This document shows, one piece after another, positions 1 through 11,537 of a stretch of 64,000 bases of DNA. How positions within the stretch are numbered: the first letter of the stretch is position 1; the number at the start of each line of letters is the position of its first letter. A model generated the notes under the pieces. It worked only from the letters and a program-made list of their open reading frames with translations. It searched no databases and was not told the DNA's origin. Both the position numbers and the translations under genes were made by a program. This DNA comes from Urechis unicinctus. Lineage: Eukaryota; Annelida; Polychaeta; Xenopneusta; Urechidae. Location: positions 22,317,258 through 22,381,257 of the forward strand of contig CM067356.1 of the NCBI GenBank assembly GCA_034190875.2, in the 5' to 3' direction.

Positions 1-100
1 ACCACACTACCATGTCCATATAAAGTTGACAAGATCGATCTACCGACCACACTACCATGTCCATATAACGGTGGCTAGATCGACCCACAGACTACTCCTC
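1..100. repeat. Right end of a 45-bp satellite array
   Basis: About two monomers of the 45-bp tandem repeat (core CCATGTCCATATAAAG and CTAGATCGATC) run off the left edge. The sequence is identical to 5484-5583, so this is the end of an array belonging to a unit that lies mostly outside the window. Confidence 0.9.
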
Positions 101-2103
101 TGTGCCTCTGAAAGGCCTTTCAGGGATGTCTGTGTCATACAGCAGCAATTATAACGTTTATCGCTGGTTAATTATAAGAAACTAAAGCTGAATGAGTAAT
201 CAGTTACAGAAACACACAGAGTAGCCCAGAGAGAGTCATCTCTACCGACATTACGCGCGAGCGTATTCCAGTTACCACTACACCAGTCACACTGCATTAC
301 AAAGCAAAACGAAAATGTAATAAAAGAGGAATTATCATCATGGCGGCCTTTGGTCAGTTTTCGTTTCGCTCAATAGCTCTTTTGGGTCCCAAAAATTTGT
401 CACGTATCACTATTTCAATTAGTTAACATTATAACATGCTTGGTTATAGCACTTGATTGAGAATATACCTGATCGAATATGCTGTTATGGCTGTGTTCGA
501 AAGTGATTACTCAACATAGACCATTTTACAGTTTTAGTTAACTCAAAATTGTTGACAAATAACATTTACACATGATAAATATATGTCATTTACATCAGGT
601 TATATATCATGTTTTTTTAGCTTTAGAGCAAATCTAACATGAGCTGATAAGTTATTCTCCATTGCTCATCGGATTAAAGGTCGATTTATAGACATTTTAA
701 ATCCAATTATTAGTATTAAGTGTGTTGCTTCTTATATGCATATCGCGTATATGAGACGTCATGCAGAAAGAATATGGTGAAATCGACCTTTTAGGCTTCT
801 ACATTGGTTTAGATTTAGACTGTTATCGTAATAAAGACCCCAAATGGTACCATATAGGCAGACTATACGGAACAGACTTGGATTTTGTTAGCGCAAAGCA
901 TGATACGTTTTCATTTGATTTCATGTGATGTAGTATTATATTGTGGCTGAGTGTCTTTGTATACCATGAATGTTTTATTTTACACATCACCACCGAACTA
1001 TCCACTAATTGAACCCTGGAATCACACATTATTTACCATATTTTTCAATCATTGTTGCTTATACCAATAATATAGCGTAATGCGTTGTTATTATTGTACG
1101 GTATCAGTCACTGAAAGGTGAAGATACGGATCAGACATGAGTCTGGACGTGCCACCATAGTGATATCGAATAGCCAAGCGTCTGCGTGGGTTATTCCACC
1201 TATGCTGCACACATACAGGCGCTTTGTGTACAGTAACATTACTCGGCACCACCTTTGCGTTTAAATGAACACTGCATTTTCCATTTAGGAAAATAACAGC
1301 TAATTCTATTTAATATAGAAATCGTGCACGACAGATACGTAAAACTTTCATTGCCTTCAGGTGGTTATTTTGACAGTTGATGTTTTTTCAATTTCAGCTT
1401 CGCAGTGCTGAGAGCTGTAGTTTCCGGAAATATTCGTACACCTAGAACAAAACTTTGGCTTTGACATTGAACTCTTTTAGAACCAATAATTTGTATTTTA
1501 AGGACAAATGTTTTGAGGAATGTTCCTCAAACCCATTGCATCATACCATGTGGATAGTTTGTTGAATTTTTTATAACCCATTGACATTTCATCTGTAGAC
1601 CATGCAGTCTTTTGTACTGGCCAGCTATCACAATAGGTCTTGAGTACAGGGTGTTGCGTTATACGGTTAGTCTTGGTGCCCACAAGTTCTCGGTTTTCAA
1701 TGCCAAAATTTTCCACCGCCGATCGGTTTTCTGAACGCCGAGCCGCTATTGTTGATGACAATTGGAAGGTTACTTATGGTAATTTGGCCCTGGCCACCAT
1801 ATTCATCATAAAGTCTAGGGTATTTTTAAATCATTGTAGACGTAATAATACTCCACAGTTTAAATCTTGTGTCGGTTCCATTAGGTTAGGTTGGTCTGTT
1901 GTAACATACATTGATTTGAAGTGGGATGGGTTGGCGTTCTGTGGTAAATAAGTCACACGATGGGCTATGTACAGAGCTCTCTCCTTTTGTGAATGCGGCA
2001 TACCAGTTACTTATATATGCTTGGTAAATAAGGCTAATCGCTGCTTCATCTGTTGCTGCTGCTGCTGCTAAGGGGGAGGCTGGGGAGAGCCCACGACGAT
2101 CAG
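101..2103 (+). other. Leader region upstream of gene copy 1, no supported gene
   Basis: Non-coding in appearance. Bases 430-1060 are a diverged relative of the 3' flank found after the gene (3410-4125); both contain GCTCATCGGATTA and GACGTCATG. A short ATG frame at 761-928 (55 codons) is open but changes between copies almost only at amino-acid-altering sites, so it is not called a gene. A short (TGC)5 run lies near 2053-2068. The leader recurs at 5601-7586, 11976-12985 (partial), 35820-37027 (partial) and 40691-41810 (partial). Confidence 0.7.
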
Positions 2104-2266
2104 CCAATAAGGAGTGGCTTGCATTGGTAGGCAAAGGGGGCGAGTAGCGGCGGTATGGGTGCGATTGTTGTATGATACTGAGCAGCTTTAAAGGCGCATG
2201 AAGTAGCAGCCCCCGAACAGATAGCCTGGCGAGGAGATTGTGACTAGGTGTGGCACTGGATGCGCC
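2104..2266 (+). promoter_or_regulatory. Core promoter and 5'UTR of KCNMB-like copy 1
   Basis: A CCAAT box (2104-2108), an inverted CCAAT (ATTGG, 2122-2126), a GGGGGCG GC box (about 2136-2142) and a TATA-like TTTAAA (2187-2192) occur in that order. They predict a start site near 2217-2222 and a 5'UTR of about 45 bases before the ATG at 2267. The same elements, at the same spacing, are found before copies 2 and 3. The start site is inferred, not seen. Confidence 0.5.
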
Positions 2267-3404
2267 ATGTCGAAAACTACGCTGATAGCCATAGTGTGCA
2301 GTGTTGGGTCTCTGGTATCAGGAGTTACTCTTGTGATCCTATTCTTATCGCTATTCACCACGACATCTATAGACAATAGACACAAGGTGATGTGTACCAT
2401 CAAAAACATCACTGCCATTACAGGGAGCACTGGAGCTTCGTCACCGCCATGTGGCTTGTCATCGTCCTTCATACAGTCAGATCCGTCAATCACCCGCTGT
2501 CAAATGATCGAATCTGAGGACACAAAAGATGATCATATCACGCCCACGAAGCACCAAACGGGAACAGAACATATTTCTGGTGGATCGGAGATATGTATCA
2601 AGGTATTTGTTGAATACTCCAACCTGACTCCAGTGATCACTGGCGGATATCTCACCTCAGGCAAGACATATAATAATAGTGGCAACTCAAATAATGCGGT
2701 GAGTGTTATATTGGCCATTACCTAAATGCTTTTTCAAGTGTAATGCGTGGCAGTATTCTGCCGGTCGGAAGCCAAGGGCCTCTCAGAACATCTAAAATTG
2801 CATGTTGATGATGCAAAAGATATTTAGGGTCAAGTAAGCCGGACTTTTACTGAGTAAAGGGAACTGTTTAAACAGGAGTTTGAATTTACTTAAAAAGGTT
2901 GAACCGCGATTTGAAAAGTAGAGCGCAAAGAAAAGTCGTATTACCTGCCCAAACAATGAGGGAATTAGTTTTAATGTTGAGAAGCAGACAATGATTAGAG
3001 GCTATCCCATGTCCAGCATATTGTTCCTTAAATGGTGTATCGCTGCATATTTTACAATATGCATCCATGCTGAATGGATATGTTTTGTGTTGTAGTGTTA
3101 CTGCCATGGCTGTTTGACGACTCAGGCGGCCCTTCCAGCTAATGTCACATGCGTCACCTCCCCTGCACTTCAAACTGACATTTGTGTTGGAGATACACGG
3201 ACATGTATCGTCCACCAGCCGATGTCTCTTCAAACAGATTTACCTAAGTGGAAGCTGTTTCACGCCATGTTCTGGCCAACTGTTCTTTTCATTGCTGGTT
3301 TTGTTGGGCTATTCTTCTCTGCTATTGCCTTTACCAAGAAGCGATTGCAATCGCCAAAGCATAGACATAGGGTTATACAGAGAGAAGAAAGAGTAATCCT
3401 ATAG
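2267..3404 (+). CDS. KCNMB-like two-TM channel auxiliary subunit, copy 1 (2 exons)
   Basis: Coding exons are 2267-2698 and 3096-3404. The 397-bp intron has a GCG|GTGAGT donor and a TTGTGTTGTAG acceptor and is phase 0. The ATG at 2267 is the first in frame after a TAG at 2222. The 246-residue product has TM1 at about 6-30, an extracellular loop at about 31-197, and TM2 at about 202-223 followed by a basic tail. The loop has ten cysteines (43, 62, 78, 110, 145, 147, 150, 163, 174, 181) and sequons at N47, N119, N136 and N160. Length, topology, the loop motif CIKVFV (110-115) and FHAMFWPT at the start of TM2 (199-206) match the KCNMB family, which tunes BK potassium channels at the plasma membrane. 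A TipE-like sodium-channel auxiliary subunit is the main alternative. The family call rests on remembered motifs; the gene structure is seen directly. Confidence 0.72.
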
Positions 3405-4130
3405 GCTGTGAATGGATGCTCATACATGTGATCGAAGTGGAATGAATTATTCTACACCATTTAGCGGATATGCTATCGTGGCTGTTTTCAGAACGGAGTA
3501 CACGACACATACCATTCTAGAGTTCCAGTTAACTCGAAATTGCCGGTAATTATAATTTGCAGATGATATTTATTATCATCAAAATCAGGGTATATGCCAT
3601 GATGTTTGAGCTTTAGAGCGAATCTAACCAAGTTGATATGTTATTCTTCATTGCTCATCGGATTATATATCTTTTGGTAAAAATTTGAAATCCAATTATT
3701 TGTAGTTAAGTGTATTGCTTTTAATTGATCTTGCATATCACTTATATTAGACGTCATGTAGAAAGAATATGGTGGAATTTCAGCCTGTGCATTACGAGAA
3801 GAATATTTATAATTTAGATTCGGTATGTTATTGCAACAAAGACCCTCAATGGTACTTATCAATTAAGCATCACCATACCTAACCAAACAGGTAAACAATA
3901 GGAAACACACTAGGATTGTATAAGAGCAAAGCACGAGGCTTTTTTTGCATTTTATGTCATGTAATATGGTATAATTTATACATCGATTTTTTTATTCGAT
4001 TTTCTTCTTTATTGGATAAATAAAAATTATACATTATTTACTGTTTCGTTCAATCATCGTTGCTTCCTCAACCTTTGTTTAACATATTCCCCTCCCCTAC
4101 AATTCAACTTATAACCTCCATTAAAGCTTC
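3405..4130 (+). other. 3' flank / probable 3'UTR of gene copy 1
   Basis: No ORF of note. Conserved after every gene copy, with about 8 percent divergence from copy 2. An AATAAA lies at 4019-4024 and a conserved CCTCCATTAAAGCTT at about 4115-4129. Within it, ATGTAGAAAGAATATGG at about 3754 corresponds to the leader's ATGCAGAAAGAATATGG at 761, which shows that this flank and the leader are ancient paralogues. Confidence 0.55.
4120..4125 (+). terminator. Candidate poly(A) signal, gene copy 1
   Basis: ATTAAA inside a block kept in all units. The equivalent in the leader copy at 41793-41798 is a canonical AATAAA, which supports a poly(A) role. An upstream AATAAA at 4019-4024 could serve instead. 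Confidence 0.3.
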
Positions 4131-5370
4131 TTCATATATATGATATTAAAATTCAACTATTTTTCTGCTAGATTCCGTGAATCTTGTCCTACGCCCATTC
4201 GGAATCGTAGACATGTATATCCAAAAATGAGACTAATCAAAATTGAATATGCTCGCAGTGATAATGCTCAATGCAATGCAAATAGTATTAGTTTTTCAGC
4301 TCATATGCAGCGTTAGCAGATTGTACCGATACTGATATGTCCATTCTAGTCCTCATTAACCATCTGTTCTCATATCGTGTAGACTGTGTTTTGCGTTGCT
4401 GTCGTTATGATAGTTCAAGATTTAAAACAAATTGGTTAATTTGGAAAAGAGAATTTGTAAATCCATTGTATTTCCGCATTTGACGTTATCGCGACCCGCG
4501 GTTAGTGGAATACAATTTATGCATTCCGGTAGTTTGAGATGAAATAGTCCATTCCGTTTTGGATGCATTCATACGCGGTTTTACAAAACATTTCGGGTCG
4601 TAGAATCTTCATCAGCTGGATTTTACTACTGCCCACCGAACCTGCGCAAACCGTTGATAGCTGGATGTTAGCATGCCATATTTGCCACACGAAGCAATCC
4701 TTCTGGATATCCGGTGTAAGGGAATTTAATGATATGTTGGCAATAATCATTCGATTAGGGGAAATGAAACGATGGAATGTCCACCAATAGTGGTGTGGCT
4801 TTGACAGCGTTTCCGCAGTATCAATTCATTCACATAGAATGGATGGATGCATTACCATTGTGATGTGACGCAACCATGCTAAGCATTAAGCAGCATAATA
4901 TACATGCTACAGGTAACAGGTGCTTCATATGCGGAAATGTCATACGCATTTTTGGCATAAAATGCAAACGATTGATTAATTGGGCATTGCAGTATAATAA
5001 TGGCATTGCAATATTAACATAACCTCATCATTATTAATCCATGGAAGCGATTACAACTTATATCAGCTGCTGTGAGCAATCATTACCAATACGTTATATT
5101 GTTCTATTGTTTGATGCTAGCAGTCGATAAATTTGTATGTACAGTTTGATTGGTTGGTATTGGGGAGGTAAATAAGCCATATACAACATCCACCCTTTGT
5201 TTATGAATGTACCTTTGTTACGGTATTCTTACCATAATTCAATATGATGTCTACATATAATAGCATCAAGGTGATATATACCATCAAATACATCAGCCAG
5301 CCTTATCGGTCTGAATAATGGTCCTTGAGTGGCACACTCGCAATCATATCATTAACTGTGCGCCGCTAGT
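4131..5370. other. Inter-unit sequence, no gene seen
   Basis: AT-rich sequence between the 3' flank and the satellite. It has a counterpart in unit 2 (10741-11537, with its left part replaced) and in unit 3 (39027-40126, with about 0.4 kb deleted next to the satellite). Short ORFs here are open in both directions and are not kept between copies. Confidence 0.6.
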
Positions 5371-5600
5371 GAGGTGGCTAGATCAATATATCGACCACAC
5401 CACCATGTCCATATAAATGTGGCTAGATCAATCTATCGATCACACTACCATGTCCATATAAAGATGGCTAGATCAATCTATCGACCACACTACCATGTCC
5501 ATATAAAGTTGACAAGATCGATCTACCGACCACACTACCATGTCCATATAACGGTGGCTAGATCGACCCACAGACTACTCCTCTGTGCCTCTGAAAGGCC
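5371..5600. repeat. 45-bp satellite array (about 5 monomers)
   Basis: GGCTA or its variant recurs at 5376, 5421, 5466, 5511 and 5556, exactly 45 bases apart. Because 45 is a multiple of 3, the array is open in one frame (a 15-residue peptide repeat), which is a by-product of the period. It ends in the truncated motif GAAAGGCCTTTCAGG shared with 100-125. Confidence 0.95.
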
Positions 5601-7586
5601 TTTCAGGGATGTCTGTGTCATACAGCAGCAATTATAACGTTTATCGCTGGTTAATTATAAGAAACTAAAGCTGAATGAGTAATCAGTTACAGAAACACAC
5701 AGAGTAGCCCAGAGAGAGTCATCTCTACCGACATTACGCGCGAGCGTATTCCAGTTACCACTACACCAGTCACACTGCATTACAAAGCAAAACGAAAATG
5801 TAATAAAAGAGGAATTATCATCATGGCGGCCTTTGGTCAGTTTTCGTTTCGCTCAATAGCTCTTTTGGGTCCCAAAAATTTGTCACGTATCACTATTTCA
5901 ATTAGTTAACATTATAACATGCTTGGTTATAGCACTTGATTGAGAATATACCTGATCGAATATGCTGTTATGGCTGTGTTCGAAAGTGATTACTCAACAT
6001 AGACCATTTTACAGTTTTAGTTAACTCAAAATTGTTGACAAATAACATTTACACATGATAAATATATGTCATTTACATCAGGTTATATATCATGTTTTTT
6101 AGCTTTAGAGCAAATCTAACATGAGCTGATAAGTTATTCTCCATTGCTCATCGGATTAAAGGTCGATTTATAGACATTTTAAATCCAATTATTAGTATTA
6201 AGTGTGTTGCTTCTTATATGCATATCGCGTATATGAGACGTCATGCAGAAAGAATATGGTGAAATCGACCTTTTAGGCTTCTACATTGGTTTAGATTTAG
6301 ACTGTTATCGTAATAAAGACCCCAAATGGTACCATATAGGCAGACTATACGGAACAGACTTGGATTTTGTTAGCGCAAAGCATGATACGTTTTCATTTGA
6401 TTTCATGTGATGTAGTATTATATTGTGGCTGAGTGTCTTTGTATACCATGAATGTTTTATTTTACACATCACCACCGAACTATCCACTAATTGAACCCTG
6501 GAATCACACATTATTTACCATATTTTTCAATCATTGTTGCTTATACCAATAATATAGCGTAATGCGTTGTTATTATTGTACGGTATCAGTCACTGAAAGG
6601 TGAAGATACGGATCAGACATGAGTCTGGACGTGCCACCATAGTGATATCGAATAGCCAAGCGTCTGCGTGGGTTATTCCACCTATGCTGCACACATACAG
6701 GCGCTTTGTGTACAGTAACATTACTCGGCACCACCTTTGCGTTTAAATGAACACTGCATTTTCCATTTAGGAAAATAACAGCTAATTCTATTTAATATAG
6801 AAATCGTGCACGACAGATACGTAAAACTTTCATTGCCTTCAGGTGGTTATTTTGACAGTTGATGTTTTTTCAATTTCAGCTTCGCAGTGCTGAGAGCTGT
6901 AGTTTCCGGAAATATTCGTACACCTAGAACAAAACTTTGGCTTTGACATTGAACTCTTTTAGAACCAATCAAATTTGTATTTTAAGGACAAATGTTTTGA
7001 GGAATGTTCCTCAAACCCATTGCATCATACCATGTGGATAGTTTGTTGAATTTTTATAACCCATTGACATTTCATCTGTAGACCATGCAGTCTTTTGTAC
7101 TGGCCAGCTATCACAATAGGTCTTGAGTACAGGGTGTTGCGTTATACGGTTAGTCTTGGTGCCCACAAGTTCTCGGTTTTCAATGCCAAAATTTTCCACC
7201 GCCGATCGGTTTTCTGAACGCCGAGCCGCTATTGTTGATGACAATTGGAAGGTTACTTATGGTAATTTGGCCCTGGCCACCATATTCATCATAAAGTCTA
7301 GGGTATTTTTAAATCATTGTAGACGTAATAATACTCCACAGTTTAAATCTTGTGTCGGTTCCATTAGGTTAGGTTGGTCTGTTGTAACATACATTGATTT
7401 GAAGTGGGATGGGTTGGCGTTCTGTGGTAAATAAGTCACACGATGGGCTATGTACAGAGCTCTCTCCTTTTGTGAATGCGGCATACCAGTTACTTATATA
7501 TGCTTGGTAAATAAGGCTAATCGCTGCTTCATCTGTTGCTGCTGCTGCTGCTAAGGGGGAGGCTGGGGAGAGCCCACGACGATCAG
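5601..7586 (+). other. Leader region upstream of gene copy 2, no supported gene
   Basis: Near-identical to 101-2103; only about three small length differences were found by eye. The 55-codon ATG frame recurs at 6243-6410. Confidence 0.75.
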
Positions 7587-7749
7587 CCAATAAGGAGTGG
7601 CTTGCATTGGTAGGCAAAGGGGGCGAGTAGCGGCGGTATGGGTGCGATTGTTGTATGATACTGAGCAGCTTTAAAGGCGCATGAAGTAGCAGCCCCCGAA
7701 CAGATAGCCTGGCGAGGAGATTGTGACTAGGTGTGGCACTGGATGCGCC
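7587..7749 (+). promoter_or_regulatory. Core promoter and 5'UTR of KCNMB-like copy 2
   Basis: CCAAT at 7587-7591, GC box at about 7619-7625 and TTTAAA at 7670-7675, spaced as in copy 1. ATG at 7750. Confidence 0.5.
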
Positions 7750-8887
7750 ATGTCGAAACCTACGCTGATAGCCGTAGTGTGCAGTGTTGGGTCTCTGGTA
7801 TCAGGAGTTACTCTTGTGATCCTATTCTTATCGCTATTCACCACGACATCTATAGACAATAGACACAAGGTGATGTGTACCATCAAAAACATCACTGCCA
7901 TTACAGGGAGCACTGGAGCTTCGTCACCACCATGTGGCTTGTCATCGTCCTTCATACAGTCAGATCCGTCAATCACCCGCTGTCACATGATCGAATCTGA
8001 GGATACAAAAGATGATCATATCACGCCCACGAAGCACCAAACGGGAACAGAACATATTTCTGGTGGATCGGAGATATGTATCAAGGTATTTGTTGAATAC
8101 TCCAACCTGACTCCAGTGATCACTGGCGGATATCTCACCTCAGGCAAGACATATAATAATAGTGGCAACTCAAATAATGCGGTGAGTGTTATATTGGCCA
8201 TTATCTAAATGCTTTTTCAAGTGTAATGCGTGGCAGTATTCTGCCGGTCGGAAGCCAAGGGCCTCTCAGAACTTCTAAAATTGCATGTTGATGATGCAAA
8301 AGATATTTAGGGTCAAGTAAGCAGGACTTTTACTGAGTCAAGGGAACTGTTTAAACAGGAGTTTGAATTTACTTAAAAAGGTTGAACCGCGATTTGAAAA
8401 GTAGAGCGCAAAGAAAAGTCGTATTACCTACCCAAACAATGAGGGCATTAGTTTTAATGTTGAGAAGCAGACAATCATTAGAGGCTGTCCCATGTCCAGC
8501 ATATTGTTCCTTAAATGGTATATCGCTGCATATTTTACAATATGCATCCATGCTGAATGGATATGTTTTGTGTTGTAGTGTTACTGCCATGGCTGTTTGG
8601 CGACTCAGGCGCTACTTCCAGCTAATGTCACATGCGTCACCTCCCCTGCACTTCAAACTGACATTTGTGTTGGAGATACACGGACATGTATCGTCCTCAA
8701 GCCGATGTCTCTTCAAGCAGATTTACCTAAGTGGAAGCTGTTTCACGCCATGTTCTGGCCAACTGTTCTTTTTATTGCTGGTTTTGTTGGGCTATTCTTC
8801 TCTGCTATTGCCTTTACCAAGAAGCGATTGGAGTCGCCAAAGCATAGACATAGGGTTATACAGAGAGAAGAAAGAGTAATCCTATAG
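7750..8887 (+). CDS. KCNMB-like two-TM channel auxiliary subunit, copy 2 (2 exons)
   Basis: Exons 7750-8181 and 8579-8887, with a 397-bp phase-0 intron and the same splice sites as copy 1. The product has 246 residues, no breaks, the same ten cysteines, four sequons and FHAMFWPT motif. It differs from copy 1 at nine residues by my count: T4P, I9V, Q79H in exon 1 and T152A, A156L, H184L, Q185K, T191A, Q229E in exon 2. I count only three silent changes. Differences fall mainly in the loop and the ends, not in the membrane segments. It has its own promoter elements, so it is probably a separate transcription unit rather than part of a polycistron. The family assignment carries the same caveat as copy 1. 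Confidence 0.72.
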
Positions 8888-9606
8888 GCTGTGAATAAAT
8901 GCTCATACATGTGATCGAAGTGGAATTAATTATTCTACACCATGTAGCGGATATACTATTGTGGCTGTTTTCAAAACGGAGTACACGACACACACCATGT
9001 CCTACTCTAGATTTCCAGTTAACTCGAAATTCCCGGGATATTTTTTATCATCAAAATCAGGGTATATGCCATGATGTTTGAGCTTTAGAGTGAATCTAAC
9101 AAATGCTCATACGCTATTCTCCATTGCTCATCGGATTATATATCTTTTGGTAAAAATTTGAAATCCAATTATTTGTAGTTAAGTTTGATACTTTTAATTG
9201 ATCTTGCATATCACTTATATTAGACGTCATGTAGAAAGAATATGGTGGAATTTCAGCCTGTGCATTACGAGAAGAATATTTATAATTTAGATTCAGTCTG
9301 TTATTGCAACAAAGACCCCAAATGGTACTTATTAATTAAGCATCACCATACCTAACTAAACAGGTAAACAATAGGAAACACACTAGGATTGTATAAGAGC
9401 AAAGCACGAGACGTTTTTTCATTTTTATGTCATGTAATATGGTATAATTTATACATCGATTATTTTATTCGAATTTCTTCTAATTTTATTGGATAACTAG
9501 AAATTTTACATTATTTACTGTTTCGTTCAATCATCGTTGCTTCCTCAACCTTTGTTTAGCATATTCCCCTCCCCTACAATTCAACTAATAAACCTCCATT
9601 AAAGCT
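8888..9606 (+). other. 3' flank / probable 3'UTR of gene copy 2
   Basis: Homologous to 3405-4130 but clearly more diverged than the leader. AATAAA at 9587-9592 and ATTAAA at 9598-9603 are candidate poly(A) signals. The homology with unit 1 stops at AAAGCTT near 9606. Confidence 0.55.
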
Positions 9607-10740
9607 TGCTATTTTATTTGAAAACATTTTGCTATACTTGCACGTACTGACCCCTAGCTGTACGCTATCAAAATTACGAACTACAGACAACGTGATACCA
9701 TCAGGTTCCATTGGTTTCCGTTGTATAATCCTTCCTCTCCTCATTGGGTAATGGACTATACTTCCAGTTCATTCAAATTATTCATACCCACTATTGTGAC
9801 ACTTTGCCGAAGCATTACTAACTACTGGCATATTGCGAAATGATATCATGCATCATGGCCTGGCATCGTTACGCTTTACTGCAGGTTGTGTGGAAAGTAA
9901 GTAAAATATCGCTGATCAAAATATCCTTGAGATAATATATCGAAATTCACTGGCGTGCAATCTACAGATTAGCACCTACTGCAAGCTCGATCAGTCTTAT
10001 CAGCATAAAACGTAGCTATGGTCCAGTTATTTGAGCTTAAGCCAAATAATGGCTACTCAATTTGGGCCGCGAATCAATAGTACAACTTTGATGGCGGTTT
10101 CCAATCTGCACTAGGAGATCCTGGTATTCTGGTATTGTCGGATCTCAAGGCACAAACAAACGGCGAATTATGCAGTTCGTTATGATCCTGTTTACCTTAT
10201 GGCCACCAAAATACGTCTTCAAACGGTTGCTGGGTGTATTATATATGTGAACCGCAACACGACATATGACACATACATTGGTTATAGCACACTTGTCGCC
10301 ATAAATTATTTCAATAACACACCATAGCCAAATCATATTAGTTGGTAATAAGTCGCCTTACCGGGTATAATCAAGATATAACCATGGTATTAATATTTAT
10401 TGAATGCAGTTTGATTAGTGCACTCGTGGATTCTTCAGTTCACCTATGGATCCTGAAGATTTCATGACTGGTTGTAGCAGCCATTGTATTCTCTGGCGGG
10501 TGTACGGCTGTTTTGTAAACCGAGGGTAATCAAGGAAGCAGTGCAAAATGAAAGTCGCCCACTTGAAATAGAAATAATGTTGCAAATATATATTTTCAGT
10601 TATTTTGGAATCTTATCCATCCAGTCCCATGAATAACATCAACGAGGCAATAAGCCACATTGGTGGTAGATTTTACGTTACAATGGTGAAACTGTGAACA
10701 AATGATTTTTGGCACAGTCTGCAAATAATTTGGGTGTTTG
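9607..10740. other. Unit-2-specific 1.1-kb segment
   Basis: Absent from unit 1. Its first 30 or so bases (GCTATTTTATTTGAAAAC, then CTTGCTATA-like sequence) reappear in unit 3 at about 39394, where a (TA)n tract follows instead. No convincing ORF, terminal inverted repeat or target-site duplication was seen, so the origin is unknown. Confidence 0.6.
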
Positions 10741-11537
10741 TGCAGTACAACTGATATGGTAGTTAAAGATTTAAAACAAATTGATAAATTTTTAAAAGAG
10801 AAGAATTTGTAAATCCATTGTATTTCCGCATTTGACGTTGTCGCTACCCTCGTTAGTGGAATACAATTTATACATTCCGGTAGTTTGAGATGATATAGTC
10901 CCACCGAACCTGCGCAAACCATTGATAGCTGGAGGTTACCATGCCATATTTGCCACACGAAGCAATCCTTCTGGATATCCGGTGTAAGGGTATTTAATGA
11001 TATGTTGGCAATAAGTACTCGATATGGGGAAATGAAACGATGGTCTTCCATCTTTGTGGCAATACATGATTGATGTTATCAATGAATCCACGACGGAATG
11101 TCCACCAATAATGGTGTGGCCTTGACAGCGTTTCTGCAGTATCAATTCATTCACACAGAATGGATGGATGCATTACCATAGTGATGTGACGCAACCAGGC
11201 TAAAGCGCGCATTAAGCGGCATAATATACATGATTGATTAATTGGGCATTGCAGTATAATAATGACATTTCATTAATAATCCAAGGAAGCGATTACAACT
11301 TACATCAGCTGCGGTTAGCAATCATTACGAATACATTATATTGTTCGATTGTTTGATGCAAGCAGTCGATAAATTTGTATGTACAGTTTGATTGGTTGGT
11401 ATTGGGGAGGTAAATAGCCATATACAACAACCACCCTTTGTTTATGAATGTACTTTGTTACGGTATTCTTATCATAATTTAGTATGATGTCAATATATAA
11501 TAGCAACAATCATATCATTAACTGTGCGCCGCTAGTG
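10741..11537. other. Inter-unit sequence of unit 2, no gene seen
   Basis: Copies 4405-5370 with scattered indels. A minus-strand ORF at 10596-11051 is not kept in units 1 or 3 and is judged incidental. Confidence 0.6.

Larger units (their letters stand above)
1..5483 (+). repeat. Gene unit 1 of a tandem duplication
   Basis: Bases 1 to about 4125 are repeated directly at 5484-9606, offset 5483 (5482 over part of the leader because of a one-base poly-T difference). The unit holds satellite end, leader, promoter, two-exon KCNMB-like gene, 3' flank and a new satellite array. Identity with unit 2 is near-perfect over the leader and falls step by step towards the 3' flank. Unit 1 lacks a segment of about 1.1 kb that unit 2 carries at 9607-10740. 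Confidence 0.93.
5484..11537 (+). repeat. Gene unit 2 of the tandem duplication
   Basis: Bases 5484-9606 copy unit 1. 9607-10740 is specific to this unit, and 10741-11537 copies unit 1 from about 4405 onward. The second KCNMB-like gene lies inside, intact. Confidence 0.92.

Noticed and set aside
761..928. 55-codon ATG frame in the leader, recurring at 6243-6410 and 12727-12882
   Set aside because: Compared with the third copy, about seven of eight substitutions change the amino acid. The copies at 41440 and 54000 are broken and the paralogous flank reads ATGTAG, so there is no sign of selection on the frame.
2188..2493. Minus-strand ORF over exon 1 (also at 7671-7976 and 37112-37327)
   Set aside because: Antisense shadow of the KCNMB-like exon 1.
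5371..5600. CArG box (SRF site) in each satellite monomer
   Set aside because: The motif is CC(A/T)7GG, one base longer than the CC(A/T)6GG consensus.
5374..5637. 87-codon ORF with 15-residue repeats, and similar ORFs at 11675 and 40612
   Set aside because: By-product of a 45-bp satellite whose period is a multiple of three.
8382..8879. 165-codon plus-strand ORF across the intron and exon 2 of gene copy 2
   Set aside because: It runs through the intron in a different frame from the spliced gene, and copies 1, 3 and 4 do not keep it open.
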